A DNA stretch of 64,000 bases from Pseudomonadota bacterium. GTDB taxonomy: Bacteria > Myxococcota_A > UBA796 > GCA-2862545. Every line of letters begins with the position of its first letter. Within the stretch, counting starts at the first letter, position 1. The position numbers and the translations under genes are program-made. The stretch covers positions 1 to 64,000 of the forward strand of contig JAGSGY010000019.1 in the NCBI GenBank assembly GCA_023954855.1, written 5' to 3'. A model generated the notes under the pieces. That model was given only the letters and a program-made list of their open reading frames with translations, was not told the origin of the DNA and searched no databases. Shown in pieces: positions 1 through 9,233 of this stretch.

Positions 1-378
1 AAGGCCGAGCTGCTCGGCCGTGGCGGTCGCGTCTATGCGATGACCTCGTCCGGAAGCCTGGCTTGCTGGCCTTCCTACGGCGCCGTCTCGGCCGCGAAGT
101 GCGCACTCGAGAGCCACATCCGCCAGATCGCCGTCGAGCTCGCACCGCAGGGCATCACCGCCAACGCCATCATGGCTGGCGTGACCCAGACCGCCGCACT
201 CTCGAAGATCCCCGGGTCCGACGAGATCGTGAAGGTCGCCCTCGGCCGCAACCCGAGTGGTCGCCTGACCCAGCCCGAAGACGTCGCGCAGTGCTTGCTC
301 GCGCTCTCGGGTCCCGGAACGGCCTGGATGACTGGCAATGTCATCAAGGTCGACGGCGGCGAGGCCATCTCCGGCTGA
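1..378 (+). CDS. SDR-family oxidoreductase, 3' end only
   Basis: The reading frame is open from the window edge to a TGA at 376-378, so the 5' part, with the Rossmann glycine motif, lies outside. What remains has the classical short-chain dehydrogenase C-terminal half: the Ser of 'TSSGS', the catalytic Tyr-x3-Lys in 'SYGAVSAAKCALE', the 'ELAPQGITANAIMAGVTQT' loop that follows the active site, and the 'GNVIKVDGGEAISG' end typical of FabG/FabL-like reductases. The likely role is NAD(P)H-dependent reduction of an acyl or keto substrate; which substrate cannot be told from this fragment. The cysteine desulfurase gene starts 17 bp downstream on the same strand, so the two may be co-transcribed. 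Confidence 0.85.
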   Translation, partial: KAELLGRGGRVYAMTSSGSLACWPSYGAVSAAKCALESHIRQIAVELAPQGITANAIMAGVTQTAALSKIPGSDEIVKVALGRNPSGRLTQPEDVAQCLLALSGPGTAWMTGNVIKVDGGEAISG

Positions 379-395
379 CGGGATAGGGCGGGTTC

Positions 396-1565
396 ATGGA
401 CCTGCCCATCTATCTCGACAACCACGCCACTACGCCCGTGGACCCCGCGGTCGTAGAGGTGATGGTCCCCTATCTGACGCAGCGCTTCGGCAACGCGGCC
501 TCGCGAAGCCACGTCTTCGGCATGCAGGCTCGCGCCGGTGTCGAGAAGGCACGCGGACAGGTGGCGGCGCTGATTGGCGCCACGGCCAAGGAAATCGTCT
601 GGACCTCGGGCGGCACCGAGGCCGACAACCTGGCCATTCTCGGAGTCACCGACGCCTTCACCGAGCCGGGCCACGTCGTCACGACCAACTTCGAGCACAA
701 GGCCGTGCTCGACCCCTGCAAGGTGCTGCAGCGCCGGGGCTGGAAGGTCACCTATCTGCCCGTCAGCCCAGAAGGCCTGGTGACCGTCGACCAGGTGCGC
801 GACGCCCTACAGAGCGACACGCGTCTGGTCAGTGTGATGGCCGTCAACAACGAGATCGGCACCATCCAGCCCGTGGCCGCGATTGGCGCACTGTGCCGCG
901 AGAAGGGCATCGCCTTTCACACCGACGCCTCCCAGGCCGTCGGCAAGATCCCGGTCGACGTCGTCGCCATGAACATCGACCTGCTCACCATCGCGTCTCA
1001 CAAGATCTACGGACCCAAGGGAGTCGGTGCTCTCTACGTTCGACGCGGGCGCCCTCGCCTCAGCGTTCGTCCGCAGATTCACGGCGGCGGTCACGAGCGT
1101 GGCATGCGCAGCGGAACCCTCGCGGTGCCCAACATCGTGGCACTCGGCAAGGCCGCTGAGCTCTGCCAAGAGGAGCTCGCCGGCGACGGGCTCGAGAGCA
1201 TTCGCACCCTCAGAGACCGGCTCTGGGACGGCCTCAGCGCATCGGTAGACGACTGTTGGGTCAATGGCAGCTGGGAGCATCGAAGTCCGCAGAACCTGCA
1301 CGTCGGCTTCAAGGGCGTCGAGTCGCAAGCCCTGATGATGGCCATGCGCGAGATTGCGGTGTCGTCGGGAAGCGCCTGTTCCTCGGCCAACCTCGAGGCC
1401 AGCCATGTGCTCAAGGCGATCAAGGAGCCGGAAGAGCTGAGCCACGCGGCGATTCGCTTCGGCATTGGTCGATTCAACACCGCCGAGGAGATCGACTACA
1501 CCATCGCCAAGGTGGCCGAGAGTGTGGAGCGACTGCGCGCGTTGAACCCTCTCTACGTCGACTAA
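396..1565 (+). CDS. iscS: Cysteine desulfurase (IscS/NifS family)
   Basis: This is a 389-residue fold-type I PLP enzyme that takes sulfur from L-cysteine for Fe-S cluster and thio-cofactor assembly in the cytoplasm. The N-terminus 'IYLDNHATTPVDP' is diagnostic. The PLP Schiff-base lysine is Lys203 in 'ASHKIYGPKGVGALY', and the catalytic cysteine is Cys328 in 'SSGSACSSANLEASHVL', on the mobile loop that carries the persulfide. 'RSGTLAVPNIVALG' is also family-typical. Length matches IscS/NifS. No iscU or iscR is adjacent, but an IscA-type protein is encoded about 2.4 kb away. IscS and NifS cannot be separated from sequence alone. Confidence 0.93.
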   Translation: MDLPIYLDNHATTPVDPAVVEVMVPYLTQRFGNAASRSHVFGMQARAGVEKARGQVAALIGATAKEIVWTSGGTEADNLAILGVTDAFTEPGHVVTTNFEHKAVLDPCKVLQRRGWKVTYLPVSPEGLVTVDQVRDALQSDTRLVSVMAVNNEIGTIQPVAAIGALCREKGIAFHTDASQAVGKIPVDVVAMNIDLLTIASHKIYGPKGVGALYVRRGRPRLSVRPQIHGGGHERGMRSGTLAVPNIVALGKAAELCQEELAGDGLESIRTLRDRLWDGLSASVDDCWVNGSWEHRSPQNLHVGFKGVESQALMMAMREIAVSSGSACSSANLEASHVLKAIKEPEELSHAAIRFGIGRFNTAEEIDYTIAKVAESVERLRALNPLYVD

Positions 1566-1575
1566 CGCCGCTCGG

Positions 1576-3012
1576 TCACCGCTCGCGCTCCGGCCCCACG
1601 AGTGCGAAGCGGTACTGTGCAAAGACTCCATCTTCCGGCTGTGGACGGAAACAATCCGAGCGCGTCTCATCGAGCACGCGGAGTCCGAACCCGGCAAACA
1701 GCGCGCTCGCGTCGTCTGTGCCGTACACAAAGGGCTCACCAAGCTTGGCCATGCCATCCAAGAAGGCTCGCTCGGCGGCGTTCTCGGCCTCTCCCCTGGC
1801 CACCCGCTCCGAGACCAGATCAAGCCAGAGTCGACTGTCCGAGTGCCCACCCAAGAGCGCCGCAAGACCCGCGAGAATGCGTTCAGCGTCCCCGTCCTCG
1901 AAGTACATCGAGCAGCCCTCGAAGGAGACGAACACCGGCGCACCCGTGTCGAAGTCGGAGCGTCCGCGGAGAAGCGTGAGTGGCGACTCGAAGAGCAAAT
2001 TGATGGGGATGCCAACCCGATCAACCTCCGGCAACGTCATCCTTGCCATGACGCGTTCCCTCTCGGCGAGCATGATGGGAAGATCCAGCTCGAAGTAGCG
2101 CACACCTGGATGGGTCTGCGCCATGCGGAACGGCCGGAAGTCCAGCCCTGCTCCCACCACCACCACCTGGCGAACGCCTGCATCCATCGCGGCGAGCATC
2201 TGGTCGTCGAGGGCTCGCGTTCTTGCCGCCACCATGTCCTGCAGCTGCGGAAGCACAGCCAGAAAGCGCTGACCGAGGATCTCCCCGTGCTTTCCGGCTG
2301 CCTCGCGCGAGTAGCTGTCCTCGTAGAGTGGCAACTCACGCCCTGACTCACGCCCCCGCACGTTGGCGATCAAACGGGCCGAGGCCTTGAGCATGTGGTG
2401 CCACATGACCCCGCCCTTCTTCTCAGGGCTGCTCGGTGCCATATGGCCGGAATGTCGGAGATAGTAGACAAACTGCCCCTCGGCGACGAGTTCGCCTTGC
2501 GGGCAGTAGAACCGCACTCCAATTGGGATGAGAGAAGGCGCACCCTTCCAGAAACGCTCGCGAATGCCTTCGTGCGCCGCCTCAGGTACGGAAGCTCGAA
2601 CGAACAGATCGTCCGAGGATGGGCGGTGGTACTCAATCTCGAACTTAGCCAGCCAGAGGCAAGCACTGTCCGTGCCATGAACCAGATGAAAGCCCAACAG
2701 TGGGGCGCCAAAGAGCACTGTCCCCAACGCCGCCCCTCCGGTGTAGTCACCGGCTAGCGCGACCACGGTCGCCTGATGGGTACCGAACTGGTTGCTCGAC
2801 GCCAGCGTCAGTGGAAGGAGCGACTCGCAGGCCCCTTCGTCAACTGACGTGTATCGAATGTCCGCACGCTTCGCGGCCGGCACGCCCTCCACAAGTAGCT
2901 GGGTGAGTTGCTCTGGTTGGTACAGCCGCTTGTGCTGCGTCCAGTTCGTCGAGCGTCCGTCAGACGCGTGGTCAGTAGAGTCGTTCAAAGCGGTCACCGG
3001 CCGAGAGGTCAT
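1576..3012 (-). CDS. Fusion of hotdog (DUF4442-like) domain and LCMT/TcmP-type SAM methyltransferase
   Basis: The 478-residue protein has two parts. Residues about 25-190 resemble the hotdog-fold DUF4442/YiiD-C thioesterase-like family: 'LASSNQFGTHQATVVALAGDYTGGAALG' matches the Asn/His-containing helix, followed by 'FEIEYHRPSSDDLFVRA' strands. Residues about 200-478 resemble leucine-carboxyl-methyltransferase-like enzymes (PPM1/TcmP, PF04072): the SAM loop 'VVVVGAGLDFRPFR' (283-296), the acidic ribose ligand in 'VRYFELDLP' (about 305-313), and 'PVFVSFEGCSMYF'. A role in methylating a small acid or polyketide-like product is an inference. The gene sits alone on the minus strand, 9 bp past the convergent iscS stop. 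I see no good Shine-Dalgarno before the ATG. The fusion order is unusual. Confidence 0.75.
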   Translation of the reverse strand: MTSRPVTALNDSTDHASDGRSTNWTQHKRLYQPEQLTQLLVEGVPAAKRADIRYTSVDEGACESLLPLTLASSNQFGTHQATVVALAGDYTGGAALGTVLFGAPLLGFHLVHGTDSACLWLAKFEIEYHRPSSDDLFVRASVPEAAHEGIRERFWKGAPSLIPIGVRFYCPQGELVAEGQFVYYLRHSGHMAPSSPEKKGGVMWHHMLKASARLIANVRGRESGRELPLYEDSYSREAAGKHGEILGQRFLAVLPQLQDMVAARTRALDDQMLAAMDAGVRQVVVVGAGLDFRPFRMAQTHPGVRYFELDLPIMLAERERVMARMTLPEVDRVGIPINLLFESPLTLLRGRSDFDTGAPVFVSFEGCSMYFEDGDAERILAGLAALLGGHSDSRLWLDLVSERVARGEAENAAERAFLDGMAKLGEPFVYGTDDASALFAGFGLRVLDETRSDCFRPQPEDGVFAQYRFALVGPERER

Positions 3013-3112
3013 TCAAAATGCCATGAGCACGCGGCCAGCATAACGCTGAGCGACTCCACTAGGATTGACGGCCCCCTTCGGCGTGCATGCACTCCTCCAG
3101 GTCACTCGAGGT

Positions 3113-3850
3113 CTACACGTCGTACAGCCGGCCCTGAATCAGCGGCTCGATCACACTGGCATCCAGATCGAAGTCATCCGGGTAGTGTACGAGCCACATC
3201 CGGTCGCGCCGTTCATCGGGCAGATCGGCGAGCGCCTGGTACGGCGTGTGGATGCCGTAGTTCGTCTCGTGGACCACGCGGTCGGCCTCGAAGAGCCAGT
3301 CGAGAAGCCCCTCGTCATAGGAAGTGTCGGCGCTGATGCCAATGCTGCATCCACCCGCGGAGATGCGCAGCGCAAACGTCGGGATGTGGTGGATGGTCCG
3401 GCGGATCTCGACCGAGAAGGGTCCGATCTGCACGGCCTCATGCTCGGTGAGGGCAATGGGACTGATGAAGTCCCCCGCCTCGTGCCGAGACACACAGCCA
3501 TCGGCGTGCAGCAGCTGGCTCATGCCCGCCTGAAGGTGCTGGGGCCAGAGCGCCTCGTGGACCTCGGGGTGTGCCGCGAGCGGTCCCTTGCGCTGCCGGA
3601 CGAAGTGCTCGAAGAACAGGTAGCCCTCGACCCCTGAGCAGTGGTCGGCATGGCAGTGCGTGAGCACCAGGGCCTCGAAGTCGCCCACCTCGAGCGAGAC
3701 CCCCGAAGACTCGCCGGCCTCGCGAAGCATCTTGCGAATCGGGTGCGGGCAATCGATCAGCAGCCACGCACCGTCGTGCTCAATGGCGAGAGAGGTCGAG
3801 TACCAACGCGACGCGAAGGCATCGCCGACGCCAAGAGGAAGGAGCTTCAT
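3113..3850 (-). CDS. Metallo-beta-lactamase-fold hydrolase
   Basis: A 245-residue cytoplasmic MBL-fold protein (no signal peptide). The zinc motif HxHxDH is at residues 65-70 ('THCHADHCSGVEG'). Further ligands are likely in 'RTIHHIPTFALRI', 'GISADTSYDEGLLD' and the C-terminal 'MWLVHYPDDF'. The arrangement resembles RNase Z/phosphodiesterase-like MBL proteins rather than true beta-lactamases. The substrate is unknown. I chose the ATG at 3850; an in-frame GTG lies two codons upstream at 3856. It is divergent from the IscA-type gene (82 bp apart), and its 3' end is near the 5' end of the methyltransferase fusion on the same strand. Confidence 0.82.
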   Translation of the reverse strand: MKLLPLGVGDAFASRWYSTSLAIEHDGAWLLIDCPHPIRKMLREAGESSGVSLEVGDFEALVLTHCHADHCSGVEGYLFFEHFVRQRKGPLAAHPEVHEALWPQHLQAGMSQLLHADGCVSRHEAGDFISPIALTEHEAVQIGPFSVEIRRTIHHIPTFALRISAGGCSIGISADTSYDEGLLDWLFEADRVVHETNYGIHTPYQALADLPDERRDRMWLVHYPDDFDLDASVIEPLIQGRLYDV

Positions 3851-3932
3851 AGACACAGTGTAGCGCTCACCCGGACGCGTTGCCGTCGCCGCCGCCTCAC
3901 AGTCGGGATACCCTCATCGTCTCGGAGGCCTC

Positions 3933-4253
3933 ATGGCACTGACTCTCACCGACGCGGCGCTCAATCGCGTCCGCGAGAAGCGCGAAACTCCCAACAAGTG
4001 GCTGCGCCTCGGCATTCGAGGCGGCGGCTGCTCGGGCTTTATGTACGCCATGGACTTCGTCGAAGAGCCCCAGGACAAGGACCGTCGCTTCGACTTCGAC
4101 GATGTGAAGGTCTGCGTCGACATCAAGTCGTACCTGTTCCTGACCCAGACGACGCTCGACTTCGAGGCCACGCTGATGCACACGGGCTTCGTGTTTCGAA
4201 ACCCGGATGCGGCCAAGACTTGCTCGTGCGGAGAGTCGTTCTCGCCCTTCTAG
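3933..4253 (+). CDS. Iron-sulfur cluster assembly protein, IscA/ErpA (HesB) family
   Basis: A 106-residue A-type Fe-S carrier. The conserved cysteines are present: one in 'GIRGGGCSGFMYAMDF' and two in the C-terminal '[12 protein letters not shown]' motif (CxC followed by G-x-S-F). The length is typical of IscA/ErpA/SufA. A strong GGAGG precedes the ATG. The protein accepts Fe-S clusters from the IscU/IscS system and passes them to apo-targets. IscA, SufA and ErpA cannot be distinguished here. Its TAG stop overlaps the trpA stop on the other strand: the palindrome CTAG at 4250-4253 supplies TAG to both genes. Confidence 0.9.
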   Translation: MALTLTDAALNRVREKRETPNKWLRLGIRGGGCSGFMYAMDFVEEPQDKDRRFDFDDVKVCVDIKSYLFLTQTTLDFEATLMHTGFVFRNPDAAKTCSCGESFSPF

Positions 4254-5011
4254 CCGTGTAGGCCGCGCAGCCAGGTCGCTCCGTCCTCACCGCGACCGAG
4301 GGCCTCGATGAATGCGCTTCCGACGATGGCGCCATCGGCGTGGCCCGTGAGCTCGTCGATCTGAGCAGCGCTGCGGATGCCAAAGCCGGCGCACACCGGC
4401 AGCGGGCTCACGGCTCGCACGCGGTCGAGCATCTCGGTGACCGAGCCTCCGCCCACCTTGCCGCCCGTCACACCGGTCTTGGTGACCGCGTAGACGAAGC
4501 CACGACTCTCTTTCGTGAGCATCTTCAGGCGCTCCGGTGGGGTCACCGGGGTCACGAGCTGAATCACCGCCAAGCCCGCCTCATCGGCCGACTCGCGAAG
4601 GATACTGCACTCCTCGAAGGGCAGGTCGGGGACGATGAAGCCCGAGACTCCGGCCTCTGCCGCGTCGCGAACGACCGCTTCGAAGCCGTAGCGCATCAGC
4701 GGGTTGAGGTAGGACATCAGCACCATGGGCGCCTTGTTGTCCACGCCGCGCAGGGTCTCGAGAATCCACTTCAGCGACACGCCATTCTTGAGCGCGATGT
4801 GGCTGCTGTGCTGGATGGTCACGCCATCGGCCATCGGGTCGGTGAACGGAACCCCGATCTCCATCGCATCGGCGACTTCAGACACGGACTCGACGAGCTC
4901 GGCAAAGCCGTCGAGGGTCGGGTAGCCGGACGTGAGGTACGGCATGATGGCGGGGCGTCCGGCCTTCTTCGGCGAACGAAGAGCGGCGGTCAGCTTGTCA
5001 GCGGCGGTCAT
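4250..5011 (-). CDS. trpA: Tryptophan synthase alpha subunit
   Basis: A 253-residue TIM-barrel subunit that cleaves indole-3-glycerol phosphate to indole and G3P. The catalytic Glu51 (in '[16 protein letters not shown]') and the '[13 protein letters not shown]' loop are present, together with '[11 protein letters not shown]', '[11 protein letters not shown]' and the phosphate loop '[12 protein letters not shown]'. The frame stays open upstream to 5179, but the alpha-subunit start is the ATG at 5011. It overlaps the trpB stop as ATGA, consistent with the coupling seen across the operon. It is the last gene of trpEGDCFBA and ends tail-to-tail with the iscA-like gene. Confidence 0.96.
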   Translation of the reverse strand: MTAADKLTAALRSPKKAGRPAIMPYLTSGYPTLDGFAELVESVSEVADAMEIGVPFTDPMADGVTIQHSSHIALKNGVSLKWILETLRGVDNKAPMVLMSYLNPLMRYGFEAVVRDAAEAGVSGFIVPDLPFEECSILRESADEAGLAVIQLVTPVTPPERLKMLTKESRGFVYAVTKTGVTGGKVGGGSVTEMLDRVRAVSPLPVCAGFGIRSAAQIDELTGHADGAIVGSAFIEALGRGEDGATWLRGLHG

Positions 5012-6222
5012 TTGCCCCCCATATCGATGGCTTCCAGCAAGATGGGAAGGTCCTTGTCGCCTCGGCCCGAGCAGCCAATGAGAATCACCGAACCCGGGTT
5101 CTTCTCGGCGTACCGACGGGCACCCGCGAAGGCGTGAGACGACTCGAGAGCCGGCAAGATGCCTTCGAGACGGCAGCACTGCTGCAGCGCGTCGAGCGCC
5201 TCAGCGTCGGTGACCGCCTCGTAGGTGGCGCGGGCGGTGTCGGCGAGCAGGGCGTGCTCGGGACCCACGCCCGGGTAGTCGAGGCCGGCCGAGATCGAGT
5301 GGGTCTCGATAATCTGCCCGTCGTCGTCTTGGATGAGCAGGCTGCGGCAGCCATGCAGCACGCCGGGGCTGCCGTAGGCGATGGTGGCGCTGTGCTCACC
5401 CAGACCGGTCCCGTGCCCACCTGCCTCGATGCCGAGAAGCGCCACGTCGGTGTCACCGACGAAGGGATGGAAGAGTCCGATGGCATTGCTGCCACCCCCC
5501 ACGCAAGCCACGGCCACGTCGGGAAGACGACCTGCAGACGCAAGCATCTGCGAGCGTGCCTCGCGGCCAAGAACAGCCTGGAGTTCGCGAACCAGCCACG
5601 GATACGGGTGCGGACCGACCGCAGATCCGAGCAGGTAGAAGGTGCCTTCCGGGTCGCTGACCCAGTCGCGCAGCGCCTCGTCGATCGCAGCGCGGAGTGT
5701 CTTGTCGCCGCTCTCGACCGGTCGCACCTCGGCACCGAGCAACTTCATCCGGTGCACGTTCGGCGCCTGTCGCGCGATGTCGATGGAGCCCATGTAGACG
5801 ATGCAGGGCAGTCCCACCCGAGCACAGGCCGCGGCAGAGGCAACGCCGTGCTGGCCCGCTCCGGTCTCGGCGATGATGCGCGTGGCACCCATGCGCTTCG
5901 CGAGCAGGGCCTGACCTAGGGCGTTGTTGATCTTGTGTGCGCCGGTGTGCGCGAGGTCTTCGCGCTTGAGCCACACATCGGCGCCCCAGGCCTCGGACAG
6001 GCGAGGAGCGTGGGTCAGCGGCGTCGGCCGGCCAACCCACGACGCGAGCTCAGCGTCGAGCGATGCCCGCCATTCCTTGTCGGCCAGAGCTTCCTTCGCT
6101 CCTGCCTCCAGGCGGTTGATCGCCGGCACGAGGGTTTCGGGGATGAAGCGTCCGCCAAACGTGCCAAACCGGCCGCGTCCGTCGGGAAGCTTTCCTGCAA
6201 TGAGTGCCGCCAGTGCGGTCAT
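5008..6222 (-). CDS. trpB: Tryptophan synthase beta subunit
   Basis: A 404-residue PLP enzyme that condenses indole and L-serine to tryptophan. The PLP lysine is Lys97 in '[17 protein letters not shown]'. '[14 protein letters not shown]' (the indole/PLP site) and the Gly-rich phosphate loop '[12 protein letters not shown]' are intact. '[14 protein letters not shown]' near the C-terminus is the TrpB1 signature, so this is the canonical TrpA partner and not the TrpB2 type. Its start overlaps the trpF stop and its stop overlaps the trpA start, both as ATGA. Confidence 0.97.
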   Translation of the reverse strand: MTALAALIAGKLPDGRGRFGTFGGRFIPETLVPAINRLEAGAKEALADKEWRASLDAELASWVGRPTPLTHAPRLSEAWGADVWLKREDLAHTGAHKINNALGQALLAKRMGATRIIAETGAGQHGVASAAACARVGLPCIVYMGSIDIARQAPNVHRMKLLGAEVRPVESGDKTLRAAIDEALRDWVSDPEGTFYLLGSAVGPHPYPWLVRELQAVLGREARSQMLASAGRLPDVAVACVGGGSNAIGLFHPFVGDTDVALLGIEAGGHGTGLGEHSATIAYGSPGVLHGCRSLLIQDDDGQIIETHSISAGLDYPGVGPEHALLADTARATYEAVTDAEALDALQQCCRLEGILPALESSHAFAGARRYAEKNPGSVILIGCSGRGDKDLPILLEAIDMGGK

Positions 6223-6821
6223 GCGTTCTCCGTGGCGCGCACAGCGCCGATAAAGGCCCGGATTCGGGCGGGATCCTTGATGCCTCGCGACGCCTCGACG
6301 CCGCTGGATACGTCGACACCCTTGGGTCGAACGGTCTCAATCGCTTCGGTGACGTTCTCGGGGGTCAAGCCACCGGCGAGGATGATGGGCAGGTGCTCGC
6401 CGATCTCGCGAACCTCGTCCCAGTCAGCCGTGACGCCGGCACCACTCTGGGCGCCCTCGACGAGCAGCGTTCCGCGAAAGCCCTCATGCGTGTGGGCACC
6501 CGGAGGCGCGCGAACCACGCCATCATCACGGGTACAGGGCAGCGCGAAGGCTCCCTCGGGCAACAGCGCCTCGTAGGTAAACGCCTGCACCGCGTCGAAG
6601 CCGAGTCCGTCGAGAAGAATGGCGTCCATGGCCGCGTAGTGCTTGTAGACGGCGACCTTGATGACGCCCGGTCGCACTGCGGCAAGCAGCGTCTTGGCTT
6701 GCTCGGGGCTCACCTGCCGCACCGAGCCCTCGGCGAAGACCAGGCCAATGGCGTCCGCACCGGCATCGCAGGCCGCCTCGATGTCCTCGACGGTGGTCAG
6801 GCCACAGATCTTCACGAGCAT
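6219..6821 (-). CDS. trpF: Phosphoribosylanthranilate isomerase
   Basis: A 200-residue TIM barrel for the Amadori rearrangement of PRA to CdRP. The family start '[12 protein letters not shown]' (general base Cys), '[20 protein letters not shown]', the phosphate-binding '[10 protein letters not shown]' and '[20 protein letters not shown]' are present. It is a single-domain enzyme, encoded separately from trpC, unlike the fused TrpCF of enterics. The start at 6821 overlaps the 3' end of trpC by 10 bp and the stop overlaps trpB by 4 bp. Confidence 0.95.
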   Translation of the reverse strand: MLVKICGLTTVEDIEAACDAGADAIGLVFAEGSVRQVSPEQAKTLLAAVRPGVIKVAVYKHYAAMDAILLDGLGFDAVQAFTYEALLPEGAFALPCTRDDGVVRAPPGAHTHEGFRGTLLVEGAQSGAGVTADWDEVREIGEHLPIILAGGLTPENVTEAIETVRPKGVDVSSGVEASRGIKDPARIRAFIGAVRATENA

Positions 6822-7621
6822 CGACCCTCCTCGAGCAGTGCTGACGCGAAGGCGCCAGGGTCGTCGGCCCGCATTAGCGCGGACCCCACGAGAGCGACGG
6901 TGTATCCCGCTCGGGCGAGTGGACCCGCCTCTTCAGGGGCCTCGACCCCACTCTCGGCAACCGCGGGAACGCCCTCGGGCAGCAAGCTCGCAAGCCGCAG
7001 CAGTCGTGCAGGCTCCACGGCGAGCGTCACCAGATTCCGGCTGTTGATGCCGACGAGAAGCGGGTCCGCGCCAGTCCACGCACTCACCGCCGCCGGACAG
7101 CGCGCGAGATCGGCCTCGTCAAAGGCCTCGAGCAGCACGAACAGACCACACTCCGCCGCCGCGCTCATGCAGTCGAACAGCACCTGATCGTCGAGCATCT
7201 TCGCGATCAACAGCACCCCACCCGCACCCGCAGCACGCGCCTCGAAGACCTGGTAGGGATCGACGAGGAAGTCCTTGCGCATGACCGGAATCGGGCAGAC
7301 CGCAGCAGCGGCGGCCAGGTGCGACAGATCGCCATCGAAGCGGTCCGGCTCAGTGAGCACAGACACCGCTGCAGCCCCTGCATCGGCGTAGAGCTTGGCC
7401 CGACGAGCAGCCTCGGCAGCGGGGTCCTTCGGCTTGGCAAGCTGACCCGAAGACGGCGCGCGGAGCTTGCACTCGGCGATGAGGTCGAAGCGGTCGAGCT
7501 GCAAGCGCGGAGCCGGTGCGGTGGCGAGGGCCCGGGTCCGAAGCGCCTCGAGCGACTCCCCTTCCCGCGCAGCCTCACAACGCGCACGGCTCGAGACCGC
7601 CATGTCGTCGAGAAGGCCCAT
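6812..7621 (-). CDS. trpC: Indole-3-glycerol phosphate synthase
   Basis: A 269-residue TIM barrel converting CdRP to indole-3-glycerol phosphate. Motifs: 'LIAECKLRAPSSG' (a variant of the usual EIKKASPSKG loop), 'AAAVSVLTEPDRFDGD', 'VMRKDFLVDPYQVFEARAAGAGGVLLI', 'VGINSRNLVTLAVE' and 'VAESGVEAPEEA'. The two catalytic lysines in the first and third motifs are kept. The ATG at 7621 shares one base with the trpD stop (TAATG). The other end overlaps trpF by 10 bp. Confidence 0.95.
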   Translation of the reverse strand: MGLLDDMAVSSRARCEAAREGESLEALRTRALATAPAPRLQLDRFDLIAECKLRAPSSGQLAKPKDPAAEAARRAKLYADAGAAAVSVLTEPDRFDGDLSHLAAAAAVCPIPVMRKDFLVDPYQVFEARAAGAGGVLLIAKMLDDQVLFDCMSAAAECGLFVLLEAFDEADLARCPAAVSAWTGADPLLVGINSRNLVTLAVEPARLLRLASLLPEGVPAVAESGVEAPEEAGPLARAGYTVALVGSALMRADDPGAFASALLEEGRCS

Positions 7622-8634
7622 TACAGCGCCTGGCTCTTGGCGGCGATGGCGTCGACCATGAACAGCGCGGAGCCGTCGGAGACCACGTCCCCAGCCCGTT
7701 CTGCGGCCTCACGACCGTCGAGGTTCTCGGCGAGCTCGAGCACGAGGGCGGTGTTCAGCACCACAGCGTCACGAATCGCGCCGAGCTGTCCACCGAAGAG
7801 CCGGCGCATGGCGGCAGCATTGTCCTCGGCGTCGCCGCCAGCGAGCTCGGCCTCGTCACAGCGGGCAATGCCGTAGTCGAGCGGGTCCACGACCTCGCGC
7901 TCCACAAAGCCATCCTGAACGCGGAAGCGCACGAAGGGCCCCATTGGCGTGGCCTCGTCCCAAGCGGGGGTTCCATGCACCACGTAGGCGCGCTCGAGCC
8001 CCGGGAACTTCGACAGCGCCTCGGCCATCAACTTGGCGGCCTCCTCGCTCCAGGCACCGATCAGCTGGAACGGTGGGCGAGCTGGGTTCGTCAGCGGTCC
8101 GAGCATGTTGAAGATCGAGCGCACTCCCATGCCGCGGCGCACCGGCATCACCGACTTCATGGCCGGGTGAAAGTGGGGTGCGAACAAGAAGGTCCAGCCA
8201 GTGGCATCGAGCAGCGACTCCGCCGCCTCAGCTGAGGCCGGAAAGCGAATGCCCAGGGCCTCAAGCACATCTGCCGAGCCCGACTTGGACGAGATCGAGC
8301 GATTGCCGTGCTTCACGACCCCAAGACCTGCAGCCGCGCAGGCAATCGAGGTCGCCGTCGACACGTTGAAGCTATGCGATCCGTCACCGCCGGTTCCGCA
8401 GGTATCGACGAGCACGAGGTCACCGCCCGCCTGCACGGGACGGGCCGCGTCGCGCATGCCGAGCGCAAAGCCACGCACCTCCTCGGCGGTCTCGCCCTTG
8501 ACCCGAAGCCCGCCGAGCAGCGCGCCCTTCCAGCCGTCTGGCACCTCGGGATCGGTGATGTACGCCAGCGCCTGACGCGCCTGCTCTTCAGAGAGCGACT
8601 TTCCAGAAAGAACCGAGTCGAGAAGCGCCTTCAT
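7621..8634 (-). CDS. trpD: Anthranilate phosphoribosyltransferase
   Basis: A 337-residue enzyme transferring phosphoribose from PRPP to anthranilate. The PRPP loop 'VDTCGTGGDGSHSFNVSTATSIACAAAG' with 'VVKHGNRSISSKSGSADVLEALG' is the class signature, and 'RRGMGVRSIFNMLGPLTNPA' is also typical. It is separate from trpG, unlike the enteric TrpGD fusion. Its ATG overlaps the trpG stop as ATGA, and its TAA overlaps the trpC ATG. Confidence 0.96.
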   Translation of the reverse strand: MKALLDSVLSGKSLSEEQARQALAYITDPEVPDGWKGALLGGLRVKGETAEEVRGFALGMRDAARPVQAGGDLVLVDTCGTGGDGSHSFNVSTATSIACAAAGLGVVKHGNRSISSKSGSADVLEALGIRFPASAEAAESLLDATGWTFLFAPHFHPAMKSVMPVRRGMGVRSIFNMLGPLTNPARPPFQLIGAWSEEAAKLMAEALSKFPGLERAYVVHGTPAWDEATPMGPFVRFRVQDGFVEREVVDPLDYGIARCDEAELAGGDAEDNAAAMRRLFGGQLGAIRDAVVLNTALVLELAENLDGREAAERAGDVVSDGSALFMVDAIAAKSQAL

Positions 8635-9233
8635 GGCATCTCCATCGCGAGGAAGTTGCCGAGCAGCGCATCGCCCTCGGGGGTCAGCACGCTCTCCGGG
8701 TGGAACTGCACGCCACAGGCGACCGTGTGCTTGTGACGCAGGCCCATCACCTCGCCCTCTTCGGTCCAGCTGGTCAGCTCAAGCGAGTCGGGAATGCGAT
8801 CTGGATCGGCCATCAGGCTGTGATAACGAGCGGCTTGGAAGGGGTTCGAGAGCCCCTTGTACAGCCCCTTTCCGTCGTGCTGGACCGGCGACGACTTGCC
8901 ATGCATGAGCCGGGGAGCGCGGTCGACGACCCCACCGAGCACCGTCGTGAGCGCCTGGTGGCCGAGACACACGCCGAGCAACGGCAACTCTCCGAGAAAG
9001 CGCTCGATCATCGCGCCAGACACTCCGGCATCTTCGGGACGACCGGGGCCGGGGCTAATACACAGGTGCGTCGGCTCGAGGGCGGCCGCCTCGGCGACGG
9101 TGATCTGGTCGTTGCGATGCACGACGACGTCGGCCCCGAGGACCAGGAAGGACTGCACCAAGTTGTAGGTGAACGAGTCGTAGTTGTCGATGAGCAGCAG
9201 GCGAACGCCGTCCGTCTTTGTGAAGCCCTGCAT
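8631..9233 (-). CDS. trpG: Anthranilate synthase glutaminase component
   Basis: A 200-residue class I glutamine amidotransferase supplying ammonia to TrpE. The N-terminal 'LLLIDNYDSFTYNLVQ', the oxyanion segment 'CISPGPGRPEDAG', the nucleophile Cys89 in 'LLGVCLGHQAL', and the His/Glu of 'GVQFHPESVLTPEGD' are all present. The ATG at 9233 overlaps the trpE TAA (TAATG), which implies coupled translation and 1:1 stoichiometry with TrpE. It could also serve PabB, as dual-use TrpG/PabA proteins do; I see no pabB here. Confidence 0.94.
   Translation of the reverse strand: MQGFTKTDGVRLLLIDNYDSFTYNLVQSFLVLGADVVVHRNDQITVAEAAALEPTHLCISPGPGRPEDAGVSGAMIERFLGELPLLGVCLGHQALTTVLGGVVDRAPRLMHGKSSPVQHDGKGLYKGLSNPFQAARYHSLMADPDRIPDSLELTSWTEEGEVMGLRHKHTVACGVQFHPESVLTPEGDALLGNFLAMEMP

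Noticed and set aside
5012-5179. An N-terminal extension of trpA to 5179
   Set aside because: The extra residues lie inside trpB, do not resemble TrpA, and the ATGA-coupled ATG at 5011 gives the family length.
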